From DASQUP01 sp035641235 (GTDB lineage: Bacteria > Actinomycetota > CADDZG01 > WHSQ01): a DNA stretch of 13,614 bases. Of this stretch, positions 1-7,792 are shown in pieces; the first letter of the stretch is position 1; every line of letters begins with the position of its first letter. The notes beneath the pieces are model-generated. The model was not told the origin of the DNA and ran no database searches. It was given only the letters and a program-made list of their open reading frames with translations. Made by a program: the position numbers and the translations under genes. The stretch spans positions 1 through 13,614 of the forward strand of contig DASQUP010000080.1 in the NCBI GenBank assembly GCA_035641235.1, read 5' to 3'.

Positions 1-756
1 GTCCTCCGAGATGATGAGCAGCGGGCGTCCCGCCTGCATGACCTTCTCGAGCACCGGCAGCAGGTCGCGCACGTTCGAGATCTTCTGCTGCGCCAGCAGG
101 ATGAACGGGTCCTCGAGCACCGCCTCCATGCGCTCCTGATCCGTCACGAAGTAGGGCGAGATGTAGCCCTTGTCGAACTGCATTCCTTCGACGAGTTCCA
201 GTTCGAGACCGAAGGTGTTCGACTCCTCGACGGTGATGACCCCGTCCTTCCCGACCTTGTCCATGGCCTCGGCGACCATCTCGCCGATCTCGGGATCGTT
301 GTTTGCCGAGATCGAGGCAACGTGCGATATCTGCTCGCGGCCCTCGACCTCGCGCGCCTGCGCCTTGAGCGAATCGACGGCCGCGGCGACGGCCTTCTCG
401 ATGCCTCGCTTGAGCTCCATGGGGTTGGCTCCGGCGGCGACGCTCTGGAGACCGGCCCGAACCAGCGCCTGGGCGAGCACGGTGGCCGTGGTTGTTCCGT
501 CACCGGCGACGTCGTTGGTCTTGGACGCGACTTCCTTTACGAGCTGCGCCCCCATGTTCTCCCACGGGTCCTCCAGCTCGATCTCCTTCGCGATGGTCAC
601 GCCGTCGTTGGTGATCGTCGGCGCGCCCCACTTCTTGTCGAGCACGACGTTGCGCCCCTTGGGGCCGAGCGTCACCCGCACGGCGCTCGCAAGGCGGTCG
701 ACACCCGCCTCGAGGCCTCGGCGGGCCTCGTCGTCGAACTTCAGTAGTTTGGGCAT
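1..756 (-). CDS. groEL: GroEL chaperonin (Hsp60), N-terminal part, cut by window edge
   Basis: Cytosolic ATP-dependent chaperonin that folds proteins inside a double-ring cavity capped by GroES. The first 252 codons are present and the frame is open to the left edge. The start is ATG at 754-756 with an AAGGGAG ribosome site just upstream. Visible family landmarks are VTLGPKGRNV (residues 28-37), the nucleotide-binding stretch TNDGVTIAKEIELEDP (49-64), and NDVAGDGTTT (81-90), whose Asp86 corresponds to the catalytic Asp87 of E. coli. The apical domain begins within the visible part. The gene lies 142 bp downstream of groES on the same strand with a strong hairpin between them, so it is probably co-transcribed from the CIRCE-controlled groES promoter. 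The identification is certain; only the C-terminal half, including any Gly-Met or His-rich tail, is unseen. Confidence 0.98.
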   Translation of the reverse strand, partial: MPKLLKFDDEARRGLEAGVDRLASAVRVTLGPKGRNVVLDKKWGAPTITNDGVTIAKEIELEDPWENMGAQLVKEVASKTNDVAGDGTTTATVLAQALVRAGLQSVAAGANPMELKRGIEKAVAAAVDSLKAQAREVEGREQISHVASISANNDPEIGEMVAEAMDKVGKDGVITVEESNTFGLELELVEGMQFDKGYISPYFVTDQERMEAVLEDPFILLAQQKISNVRDLLPVLEKVMQAGRPLLIISED

Positions 757-810
757 GGAATCACTCCCTTAGATTGCCGCCCCACTCGCGCCAGGCGCAG
801 GGCTCGGACC

Positions 811-875
811 CTGCGAACACACTTGTTGCGCAGCTGTCATTCGGACGGAGAGCGCGCAACATAGTGTGTTCGTAG
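811..875 (-). promoter_or_regulatory. Long hairpin in the groES-groEL intergenic region
   Basis: Inverted repeat with arms 814-831 and 854-872. It forms 18 base pairs with one unpaired base (T862), closing a 22-nt loop (832-853). Two more pairs are possible outside a single mismatch (811-812 with 874-875). No T-run follows on the minus strand, so it does not look like an intrinsic terminator. It may be an mRNA processing or stabilising element separating groES from groEL. A second hairpin, CGCAGGG/CCCTGCG with a 6-nt loop (796-815), touches its base on the groEL side. The structure is seen directly; the function is inferred. Confidence 0.7.
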
Positions 876-898
876 CCTGGACAGAAAGTGGTGGGTTC

Positions 899-1204
899 CT
901 AACCGAGAATTGCGAGGACGTCGCGGGCCGAGAGGATCAGAAGCTCTTCGCCTTCGAGCTTGATCTCGGTGCCGCCGTACTTCGAGTAGACCACCCGGTC
1001 GCCCTCTTTGACGTCCATCGGGATCAGATCGCCGGTGTCGGACCGCTTGCCCGGCCCAACCGCCAGTACGGTGCCCTCCTGAGGCTTCTCCTTGGCGGTG
1101 TCGGGGATCACAATGCCCGAGGCGGTCGTCTCGTCCCCCTCCTCGGGCCGCACGAGGATGCGGTCCTCAAGCGGCTTGATGTTGGTCTTTGTGGCAGTTG
1201 CCAT
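899..1204 (-). CDS. groES: GroES co-chaperonin (Hsp10)
   Basis: Heptameric lid of the GroEL chamber. It is 101 residues, slightly longer than the usual 95-100. The N-terminal KPLEDRILVRP is followed by the mobile loop, with TTASGIVIPD at about residues 26-35 that contacts GroEL, then GTVLAVGPG, GDRVVYSKYGGTE and a C-terminal ILSARDVLAILG. The ATG at 1202-1204 follows a good GGGAGGT ribosome site. It is first in the groES-groEL pair and is preceded by a perfect CIRCE element and a sigma-A-like promoter, so HrcA repression with heat-shock release is expected. A divergent yccF-like gene starts 179 bp away on the other strand. Confidence 0.98.
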   Translation of the reverse strand: MATATKTNIKPLEDRILVRPEEGDETTASGIVIPDTAKEKPQEGTVLAVGPGKRSDTGDLIPMDVKEGDRVVYSKYGGTEIKLEGEELLILSARDVLAILG

Positions 1205-1237
1205 GCGCGTACCTCCCTGAACCAGTTGACCCGTCGG

Positions 1238-1264
1238 TTAGCACTCCTACTCCAAGAGTGCTAA
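1238..1264 (-). promoter_or_regulatory. CIRCE operator (HrcA binding site)
   Basis: Perfect match to the CIRCE consensus TTAGCACTC-N9-GAGTGCTAA: half-sites at 1238-1246 and 1256-1264 with a 9-bp spacer. It lies directly downstream of the groES -10 box and covers the predicted transcription start, the classic position for HrcA repression of groESL. In the RNA it would also form a hairpin about 35 nt before the groES start codon. Confidence 0.97.
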
Positions 1265-1294
1265 ATGGTAACGCGCCCGGCGCGCGCCGGTCAA
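1265..1294 (-). promoter_or_regulatory. Predicted sigma-A promoter of groES-groEL
   Basis: On the minus strand TTGACC (1289-1294) and TACCAT (1265-1270) are separated by 18 bp, so transcription would start near 1257-1258, inside the CIRCE element. The spacer is occupied by a perfect 14-bp palindrome CCGGCGCGCGCCGG (1277-1290). Five of six -35 bases match consensus; the -10 is weaker. The position relative to CIRCE is the strongest support. Confidence 0.65.
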
Positions 1295-1353
1295 CCGGCC
1301 CTCCTCGGGAGCCGCTGGCAAACCTGTGGACACCAAACGACAATATGTATGGC

Positions 1354-1367
1354 CCTGTATCTACAGG
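1354..1367. repeat. Small inverted repeat before the yccF-like gene
   Basis: CCTGTA-TC-TACAGG is a perfect 6-bp inverted repeat just upstream of the GAGGAGG ribosome site of the plus-strand membrane gene. It could be an operator or a small RNA hairpin, but 6-bp repeats also occur by chance. Confidence 0.3.
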
Positions 1368-1383
1368 TCCGCCGAGGAGGCTT

Positions 1384-1812
1384 ATGCGAGTCATCGGGAA
1401 CCTCATCTGGCTGTTGTTCGGCGGCCTGTGGATGGCCCTCGGCTACGCCGTCGCGGCCCTGATCATGTTCGTGCTGATCATCACGATCCCGTTCGGGATC
1501 CAGGCCCTCAAGCTGGCGTCGTTCTCCCTGTGGCCCTTCGGCAGGACGCTCGTCCGGCGCCGGAGTGCCGGAGCCGTCCACGTCGTGGGAAACGTGATCT
1601 GGTTCGTCCTTGCGGGGTGGTGGATCGCGCTGGGACACCTCATTTCGGCGGTCTTCTCGGCGCTGACCATCATCGGGATTCCGTTTGCCATCGCGCACCT
1701 AAAACTCGCGGGAACCGCCTTCTGGCCGTTCGGCCACGAGATCCTGCCTATCGGGACGGTCTCGTCGGACCCTCAGGCCATAACGGTCTCCGCTCCCGAT
1801 AGATCTGTGTGA
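1384..1812 (+). CDS. YccF-family (DUF307) small membrane protein
   Basis: 142-residue hydrophobic protein with an obvious internal duplication. Residues 5-54 and 69-118 both begin GN-IW, pass through WxALG and a hydrophobic span ending I-IPF, and close with LKLA...WPFG. This doubled pattern is characteristic of the YccF/DUF307 inner-membrane family, whose biochemical role is not established. Each unit holds one or two membrane segments. The ATG at 1384 has a strong GAGGAGG site 5 nt upstream; a longer frame from 1189 would run through the CIRCE and groES control region and is rejected. It is the only plus-strand gene in the left 13 kb, placed divergently from groES and convergently with tsaD (50 bp apart), so it is probably a separate single-gene unit. 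Family call is confident; function unknown. Confidence 0.9.
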   Translation: MRVIGNLIWLLFGGLWMALGYAVAALIMFVLIITIPFGIQALKLASFSLWPFGRTLVRRRSAGAVHVVGNVIWFVLAGWWIALGHLISAVFSALTIIGIPFAIAHLKLAGTAFWPFGHEILPIGTVSSDPQAITVSAPDRSV

Positions 1813-1862
1813 CCAGGACGACACCAAAGGTCCGTTATTCACAGAGGTTGCGGCGTGCGCGG

Positions 1863-2939
1863 CTAGACCGTCAGCGGCAGGTTCGGGTCCGGAGCCGCGT
1901 CGAGGCTCGTCGAGATTCCCCGGCGCAGCATCGCAGCTCCGCACGCCGCCACCATGGCGGCGTTGTCGGTGCAAAGCTCCATGGGAGGCACATTGAGGGT
2001 GATACCGGCCTCAATGCACGCCGTTGCAAGGCCGGACCGCAGGCCCGAGTTAGCCGCAACGCCGCCACACAGGAAAAGCCGGTCGACCCCCGTTTTGCGC
2101 ACGGCAGCCAGGGTCTTGTGAACCTGAACATCGACCACCGCCTGCTGAAACGACGCCGCCACGTCCTCGACGACGACCGGCGTCCCCTTCGTCTCCTGCG
2201 CCCGTACATAGTTGATTACAGCCGTCTTCAGCCCGGAGTACGAGACATCGAAGCCCTCTTCGTCGAGCATTGCCCGCGGGAACTTGATCGAGCCGGGATC
2301 CCCCAACAGTGAGAGCCGGTCGATTTCCGGCCCGCCGGGATAGCCGAGCCCCAGAAACCGGGCCACCTTGTCGAAGGCCTCTCCCGCTGCGTCGTCGATA
2401 GTGCTCCCGAGCAGGTCGTAATCGGCGTGGCCGCGTGCGTGGATCAACATCGTGTGTCCGCCGCTGATCAGCAGCACAACCGCCGGCATGGTCGCGCCCG
2501 GGTCGGACAACAGATTCGAATGGATGTGTGCTTCGAGATGGTTCACGCCTATGAAGGGAATGCCAAGGACGGCGGCGATCGATTTCCCTTCAGCAACCCC
2601 CACGAGCAACGATCCGATCAGACCCGGCCCGAGCGTTGCGGCAACGCCATCGAGGTCCCAGAAGGTGGCGTCCGCGGCTCGCAGCGCCTCGCCGATTGCA
2701 GGCGTCAAGGCTTCCACATGGGCGCGCGCCGCGATCTCCGGCACGATTCCCCCGAACTCGCCGTGCAGGTTCGTTTGGGAAACGATGATGTTCGAGAGGA
2801 TCTCCCGTGACCCCTTGACGACTGCAGCGGACGTTTCGTCGCAGGAGGTTTCAATTCCGAGAACCAGCGAGTCCTCGTCCCATGCCTCGAGCTGGCGCTC
2901 CTTTACTGCAGGTGCCGGCGCGACCCACAGGTCACTCAT
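1863..2939 (-). CDS. tsaD: tRNA threonylcarbamoyladenosine transferase TsaD
   Basis: Transfers the threonylcarbamoyl group from TC-AMP to A37 of ANN-decoding tRNAs (t6A), working with TsaB and TsaE. The 358-residue ASKHA-fold protein shows GIETSCDET (28-36), the metal-binding HLEAH (134-138), LISGGHT (157-163), the phosphate-binding STIDDAAGEAFDKVAR (179-194), CGGVAANSGLR (291-301) and CTDNAAM (323-329) with Asp325 as third metal ligand. All key residues are present. The protein is about 20 residues longer than E. coli TsaD because of an N-terminal lead of about 24 residues before the ASKHA core. The start overlaps the end of rimI by 8 bp, so translation is probably coupled. It is the last gene of the tsaE-tsaB-rimI-tsaD run and ends 50 bp from the convergent yccF-like gene; no clear terminator is visible there. 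Confidence 0.97.
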   Translation of the reverse strand: MSDLWVAPAPAVKERQLEAWDEDSLVLGIETSCDETSAAVVKGSREILSNIIVSQTNLHGEFGGIVPEIAARAHVEALTPAIGEALRAADATFWDLDGVAATLGPGLIGSLLVGVAEGKSIAAVLGIPFIGVNHLEAHIHSNLLSDPGATMPAVVLLISGGHTMLIHARGHADYDLLGSTIDDAAGEAFDKVARFLGLGYPGGPEIDRLSLLGDPGSIKFPRAMLDEEGFDVSYSGLKTAVINYVRAQETKGTPVVVEDVAASFQQAVVDVQVHKTLAAVRKTGVDRLFLCGGVAANSGLRSGLATACIEAGITLNVPPMELCTDNAAMVAACGAAMLRRGISTSLDAAPDPNLPLTV

Positions 2940-3492
2940 CAGCGCGCTCGCCTCGATCGAGTTCGTCGAGCTGCTCTCGAATTGACTTCAGGCGCAGTCT
3001 GTATTCGGTTGAGAGCACATCCTCCACGACCATGATGAGAGCGTCTTCGTTGGTCTCGATGTAGTAACCCTTGCGCACACCGGACACGGAGAAGCCGAAC
3101 TTCTCGTACATCGTTTGCGCAACAGTATTGGTAACGCGGACTTCGAGCGAAACGGATTCGCACCCGCGCGCGATCGCTTCCGTTATCAGCTTCAGCAACA
3201 GACGCGTACCGATCTTCCGCCCATGGAGTGCCGGATCCACGGCGATGTTCGTCACGTGAGCGTCGATCCCCGTGAACATCAAGCCGGCGTATCCGACGAC
3301 GTCGCTTCCCCGCTTGGCGACGAGGTACGACCTGCTCGCTCGCTGCGACATCTCGGAGAGGAAGAGAGACGCGCTCCACGGCCGCGGATATACCTGTGAT
3401 TCGATCGCAAGCACTTTGCGGAGGTGGCGCCTCCGCATCTTCGTCAGCTCGATCGCGGGGATGTCGTGATCCCGCCGTCGCGCTATGGCCAT
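2932..3492 (-). CDS. rimI: RimI-type GNAT N-acetyltransferase
   Basis: GNAT-fold acetyltransferase of the RimI group, named for acetylation of the N-terminal alanine of ribosomal protein S18; actinobacterial members may acetylate other protein N-termini. The 186-residue protein shows LAIESQVYPRPWS (28-40), the acetyl-CoA loop HGRKIGT (90-96), LEVR (116-119), the TN--A---Y pattern (121-129), KFGF (131-134) and YYIETNEDALIM (143-154). The first glycine of the usual Q/R-x-x-G-x-G/A loop is replaced by lysine. The start at 3490-3492 shares one base with the tsaB stop (TGATG), which argues for coupled translation and against later starts. A charged C-terminal tail of about 27 residues follows the fold. 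A rimI gene between tsaB and tsaD is the normal arrangement in many bacteria. Confidence 0.93.
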   Translation of the reverse strand: MAIARRRDHDIPAIELTKMRRRHLRKVLAIESQVYPRPWSASLFLSEMSQRASRSYLVAKRGSDVVGYAGLMFTGIDAHVTNIAVDPALHGRKIGTRLLLKLITEAIARGCESVSLEVRVTNTVAQTMYEKFGFSVSGVRKGYYIETNEDALIMVVEDVLSTEYRLRLKSIREQLDELDRGERADE

Positions 3493-4202
3493 CAGGCCGA
3501 CCTGCTCCCTCGGATTCGTTCCCACTGGATCGGCTTCGCCGACTTGCGCAGATACAGCGGCTTCAACTCGTAGAGAGAATCGAACTCTTCCCTGATCATT
3601 CTGGGAATCGTTAGTTCGACGAGTGCCCGGGCATCGGGCCATGCGTGGCTCATGGTCCCCACCTCGACGACCGGGCCGCAGACCTCGAAGATATCCCGGT
3701 ACAACAGCGCGCCGTTTCCGACGAGCAGCACCTCCTCCGGACGCGAGGTAATGCCCACCGCCAAGCGCTCCGGGGTCTCCACCCGGTAGTCGGTCATACG
3801 CTGGATTCCGCCCGGCGAAGACCGGTAGAAGGCGTGGAACACCTCGTTGCGCCGCGCATCCAGGGCGACGCATATCGCCTTGTGCGAGTAACGAACCTCG
3901 TAGGCAACAAGGTCGAGACTGACGAGACCGACTATCGGAACCGACAAGGCCTGCGCGAGAGCCTTCGCCGTCGCGACCCCCACGCGCATTCCCGTGTAGA
4001 GACCGGGCCCCAGACCCACGCAGACCCCGCTCACATTCCTGTAGTCGAGTCCGGCCTCGTCTAGGCAAAACCTCAGGCCCGGCAGCAGGAACTCGTTGTA
4101 GGTGGCTCCGCGCGACACCATCGCGCTAGCGACCACCCCCTGCTCCGACCCAATGGCGACACTCGCCTGGGGCGTCGAAGTCTCGATGCCCAGAACCAGC
4201 AC
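3492..4202 (-). CDS. tsaB: TsaB, t6A biosynthesis scaffold protein
   Basis: TsaB dimerises with TsaD and is required for t6A formation, but has no catalytic site of its own. The 236-residue protein starts LVLGIETSTPQASVAIG and carries the typical GLGPGLYTGMRVGVATAKAL (63-82). The C-terminus (ELKPLYLRKSAKP) is the usual family ending. The start codon is GTG (4200-4202), preceded by an AAAGAGGA ribosome site; no closer ATG fits the conserved N-terminus. It lies 12 bp after tsaE and shares one base with rimI. The TsaD-type metal ligands are absent, as expected for TsaB. Confidence 0.95.
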   Translation of the reverse strand: MLVLGIETSTPQASVAIGSEQGVVASAMVSRGATYNEFLLPGLRFCLDEAGLDYRNVSGVCVGLGPGLYTGMRVGVATAKALAQALSVPIVGLVSLDLVAYEVRYSHKAICVALDARRNEVFHAFYRSSPGGIQRMTDYRVETPERLAVGITSRPEEVLLVGNGALLYRDIFEVCGPVVEVGTMSHAWPDARALVELTIPRMIREEFDSLYELKPLYLRKSAKPIQWERIRGSRSA

Positions 4203-4214
4203 TGTTCCTCTTTC

Positions 4215-4799
4215 CTACTCTTCTGCGATCTTCCTATGGTCGCGTGTGATGGGCATGGGCGCGTACGAGAACCGCTCCCCTCCGGAGTCTTCCATGGAGG
4301 CGGCATCGAGGAGCGTCTCGGCCGTCTTCCGCATGCCCTCCAGTTTGGCCACCCAATCGTCCCCGCGCGGCCGGAAGACCATGTCCCGATGCGTCTCGAG
4401 GGCAGGATCCACCGCCCTCCGGATGTCTATCTCGACGTAGCGCTGGGGCAACATCGGGGCCACGGCCTCCCCCCACTCCACGATCATGATGGCGTGGGGA
4501 TCAAGAAGCTCCTCGAAACCCAGGTCGATGACCTCCTGAAAAGAGTTCAAGCGGTAGACGTCGATATGGATGATCGGATAGCGGCCCCAGTGCTCGTGGA
4601 CGATCGTGAAGGTGGGGCTCGTGACTCGAGCCGTCACCCCGAGGGCCGCTCCCAGGCCCTGCACGAATACCGTCTTGCCGGCGCCCAAATCGCCGCTGAG
4701 GCTGATCACGTCTCCCGGCAACAGCATCGGAGCCATAGCCGCCCCCAGGATCCTCGTTTCCTCGGGGGAACGGCTGGTTACCGCCAGGGACCGGTGCAT
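4215..4799 (-). CDS. tsaE: TsaE, ATPase of the t6A complex
   Basis: P-loop ATPase that supports turnover of the TsaB-TsaD complex. Motifs are Walker A GDLGAGKT (36-43), the switch-like SPTFTIVHEH (61-70), HIDVYRL (78-84) with Asp80, and VEWGE (107-111). The N-terminal SRSPEETRILG fits the family, supporting the ATG at 4797-4799 although the ribosome site is poor (GAGG only 2 nt away); it starts 3 bp after the UDG stop, so reinitiation is likely. At 194 residues it is longer than the usual 150-160, with a C-terminal extension from about 155 that is partly acidic and has no recognisable motif. Member of the UDG-tsaE-tsaB-rimI-tsaD run. Confidence 0.95.
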   Translation of the reverse strand: MHRSLAVTSRSPEETRILGAAMAPMLLPGDVISLSGDLGAGKTVFVQGLGAALGVTARVTSPTFTIVHEHWGRYPIIHIDVYRLNSFQEVIDLGFEELLDPHAIMIVEWGEAVAPMLPQRYVEIDIRRAVDPALETHRDMVFRPRGDDWVAKLEGMRKTAETLLDAASMEDSGGERFSYAPMPITRDHRKIAEE

Positions 4800-4802
4800 C
4801 CC

Positions 4803-5438
4803 TCAGAACAGGCCGAGCTGCTCTGCCGGATCCTCGGCCTCCTGCTGGGCCCCGACGGGCTCGGCGGGAGGTCGTGGCTCCTCGTCGAGGGCAGCACGCA
4901 CCAGCTGGAAGTCCTGCCTGATTGCGTCGATCGGGCTCAGTCCGCCGAACCGCCCACCTCGCAGCGCGGCGGCCGGGTGGAACGTAGGGATGACGGTGGC
5001 CCCGCGCCTTTTGTACTTGTGCCCGCGAGCCCGGGTGATACCGATGGGCATCTCGAGGATGAACTTCGTGGCGAAGTTGCCCAGGGTGACGATCACCTTT
5101 GGATTCATGTGATCCAGCTGGGCATCGAGGAAGGGCTTACACGACTCGATCTCGTCCGGTTGGGGGTCGCGGTTGCCGGGTGGCCGGCACTTCAGGACGT
5201 TCACGATTGCCGCCGAACGCCGGTCGAGGCCGATCTCGCTCAGGCACTTGTCGAGAAGCTGCCCGGCCGCACCGACGAAAGGAAGGCCCTGCTTGTCCTC
5301 GTGGAAGCCCGGAGCCTCGCCGATGAAGAGCAGATCGGCGTCTAGGTTCCCGTCGGCCCAAACGACGTTTGTCCGCCCCTCGGCGAGCCGGCACCTCGTA
5401 CATTTGAGCGCTTGGTCTCGAATCGCCTCAATGTCCAT
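4803..5438 (-). CDS. Type-4 (Fe-S) uracil-DNA glycosylase
   Basis: Removes uracil from DNA as the first step of base excision repair. The 211-residue protein shows the four cysteines expected to hold a 4Fe-4S cluster (C13, C16, C84, C100), the catalytic GEAPG (40-44), NVLKCRPPGNRDP (80-92) and HPAAALR (154-160). The chosen ATG (5436-5438) places the first Cys pair at residues 13/16, as in characterised type-4 enzymes. ATG at 5469-5471 is possible; starts further upstream run into the 5484-5593 repeat. No strong ribosome site is seen; a TTATAC box 10-15 bp upstream could give a leaderless or near-leaderless message. The last five residues are QLGLF, very close to the beta-sliding-clamp binding motif, after an Ala/Pro/Glu-rich linker. 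It sits 3 bp upstream of tsaE, a less standard member of this cluster. Confidence 0.93.
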   Translation of the reverse strand: MDIEAIRDQALKCTRCRLAEGRTNVVWADGNLDADLLFIGEAPGFHEDKQGLPFVGAAGQLLDKCLSEIGLDRRSAAIVNVLKCRPPGNRDPQPDEIESCKPFLDAQLDHMNPKVIVTLGNFATKFILEMPIGITRARGHKYKRRGATVIPTFHPAAALRGGRFGGLSPIDAIRQDFQLVRAALDEEPRPPAEPVGAQQEAEDPAEQLGLF

Positions 5439-5483
5439 CGAGCGAGCGTATAACGCCACGGTCCGCACCATAAGTAGAGTGAT

Positions 5484-5593
5484 GTTTTGGCGAGCGAGTA
5501 GCAAGGCTGGCAAGGCCGCAGCGGAGGAGCGTACCCGGAGGGTACGTGACGGAGCGAGAACGCAGCCAGGCGCAGCTTCCTCGCCGCCAAAAC
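5484..5593. repeat. Intergenic palindromic repeat, copy 1 (about 110 bp)
   Basis: Imperfect palindrome between the M29 peptidase gene and the UDG gene. Ends are GTTTTGGCG (5484-5492) and CGCCAAAAC (5585-5593); the centre is CGTACCC-GGA-GGGTACG (5530-5546). Its reverse complement matches 10931-11004 at roughly 85% by eye over about 75 bp, including AAGCTGCGCCT, GCTGCGTTCTCG and CTGCGGCCTTGCCAG. It resembles a REP- or MITE-type element. The repeat relationship is seen directly; mobility is inferred. Confidence 0.8.
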
Positions 5594-5631
5594 GCACGAG
5601 TACTTGTGGTGCGGGCCACCTCAGGGCCACG

Positions 5632-6735
<1,104 letters not shown>

Positions 6736-6775
6736 GGAAACCTCGAATCTCGAAATCGATGAATCGCGGGTAACT

Positions 6776-7792
6776 CTATCCGAGCGTGTCCTCGAGGAAC
6801 GCCGCTATTAGGCCATTGACCTCTCGGTGCCGTTCCAGCATTGACATATGCCCACAGCCTTCCAGCATATGGAGTTCGGACTTGGGGAGGTGGGCGGCTA
6901 TGTACTCGGAGGCATGTCCTACGGTCAGCCTGTCGTGCGAACCACCCACGACGAGCGCCGGCACGTTGATATCACCGAGGGAATCGCGAACGTCGAAATA
7001 ACGGTACGACTTGATCAGGTCGAAGATCACGTCGGCAGGAGTCTCCGACAGCATGTCGTAGGTGAAATCTACCTGGCGGGCAGACGCTCCCGGTCCGAAT
7101 CCAGACATCGACACCACCCAGAAGATGGCATCCGAGGGTTTGATGACTCTGCGCAGCAATTCGAGCCGTTCGGACTGCGTTCCGATGAAGTCGAACGGCC
7201 TGCGCGTGAAGCGCTCGAACCTAGCGACGGCCGCGCCGCCGGTGAGGGTTTCAACAGCAGGCGCATAAGTGGTGTTGAGAAGCACTAGACCTTTGATGCT
7301 GGACCCTAGGTCGTCCATATGATCGAGGCAGTACTGCAGCGCGATCATCCCGCCTATCGAATGCCCGACGACGACGACTTCCTCGACACCAGAGTCCGTG
7401 ATAACTGCATGAAGGTCGTGGGCATGCGTCTCGATCGCGAATGGACGGTCTCCCTTGGGTTGAGAGACGCCGTGCCCTCGCAGGTCGTAGAAGACAAGCC
7501 GTTGAGAGTCAATGCCCTCAATCTGGTAGTACCAGACATCCGTGCGAAGAGCCGAGCCATGCACAAAGACCGCGGCCTTCTTGGATACCGGTCCGGCCTC
7601 TTCGATGAAGATCCGCGCGCCGTCGTCCAGCTCGATCGTGCGCCGACGGATGCCGCGCCGGTGCCCAAAGTCGCGCGCCGCCTCGGGATCGTTGCGCCGG
7701 CGCCGGCGAATGAGCGAGCGCTCCGCGGCAATCCCTACTGCGAGTCCCGCTGCGGTTCCGGCAAGGGCGAAGACTCCTCGCTTATTCGCCAT
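6776..7792 (-). CDS. Membrane-anchored alpha/beta hydrolase
   Basis: 338-residue alpha/beta-hydrolase-fold protein. The N-terminus has one hydrophobic segment (about residues 7-22, GVFALAGTAAGLAVGI) followed by RRRRR, suggesting a membrane anchor with the hydrolase domain staying cytoplasmic by the positive-inside rule. The fold starts at about 50. The oxyanion-hole HGSA (78-81), nucleophile elbow GHSIGG (143-148, Ser145), Asp287 (GGSHDRL) and His315 (GCGHMSMLE) form a complete catalytic triad. Substrate cannot be read from sequence; lipid or ester hydrolysis is possible. The start overlaps the end of alr by 11 bp, and this alr-hydrolase pairing is common in actinobacteria, so a link to envelope metabolism is possible but unproven. 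Confidence 0.88.
   Translation of the reverse strand: MANKRGVFALAGTAAGLAVGIAAERSLIRRRRRNDPEAARDFGHRRGIRRRTIELDDGARIFIEEAGPVSKKAAVFVHGSALRTDVWYYQIEGIDSQRLVFYDLRGHGVSQPKGDRPFAIETHAHDLHAVITDSGVEEVVVVGHSIGGMIALQYCLDHMDDLGSSIKGLVLLNTTYAPAVETLTGGAAVARFERFTRRPFDFIGTQSERLELLRRVIKPSDAIFWVVSMSGFGPGASARQVDFTYDMLSETPADVIFDLIKSYRYFDVRDSLGDINVPALVVGGSHDRLTVGHASEYIAAHLPKSELHMLEGCGHMSMLERHREVNGLIAAFLEDTLG

Noticed and set aside
811..875. groES-groEL hairpin as an intrinsic terminator
   Set aside because: No T-run follows on the minus strand and groEL must be expressed from downstream.
1813..1862. Bidirectional terminator between yccF-like gene and tsaD
   Set aside because: The 50-bp gap has no convincing inverted repeat or T-run.
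5439..5630. Upstream extension of the UDG reading frame
   Set aside because: It runs through the palindromic repeat; the family N-terminus begins just before the CxxC pair.
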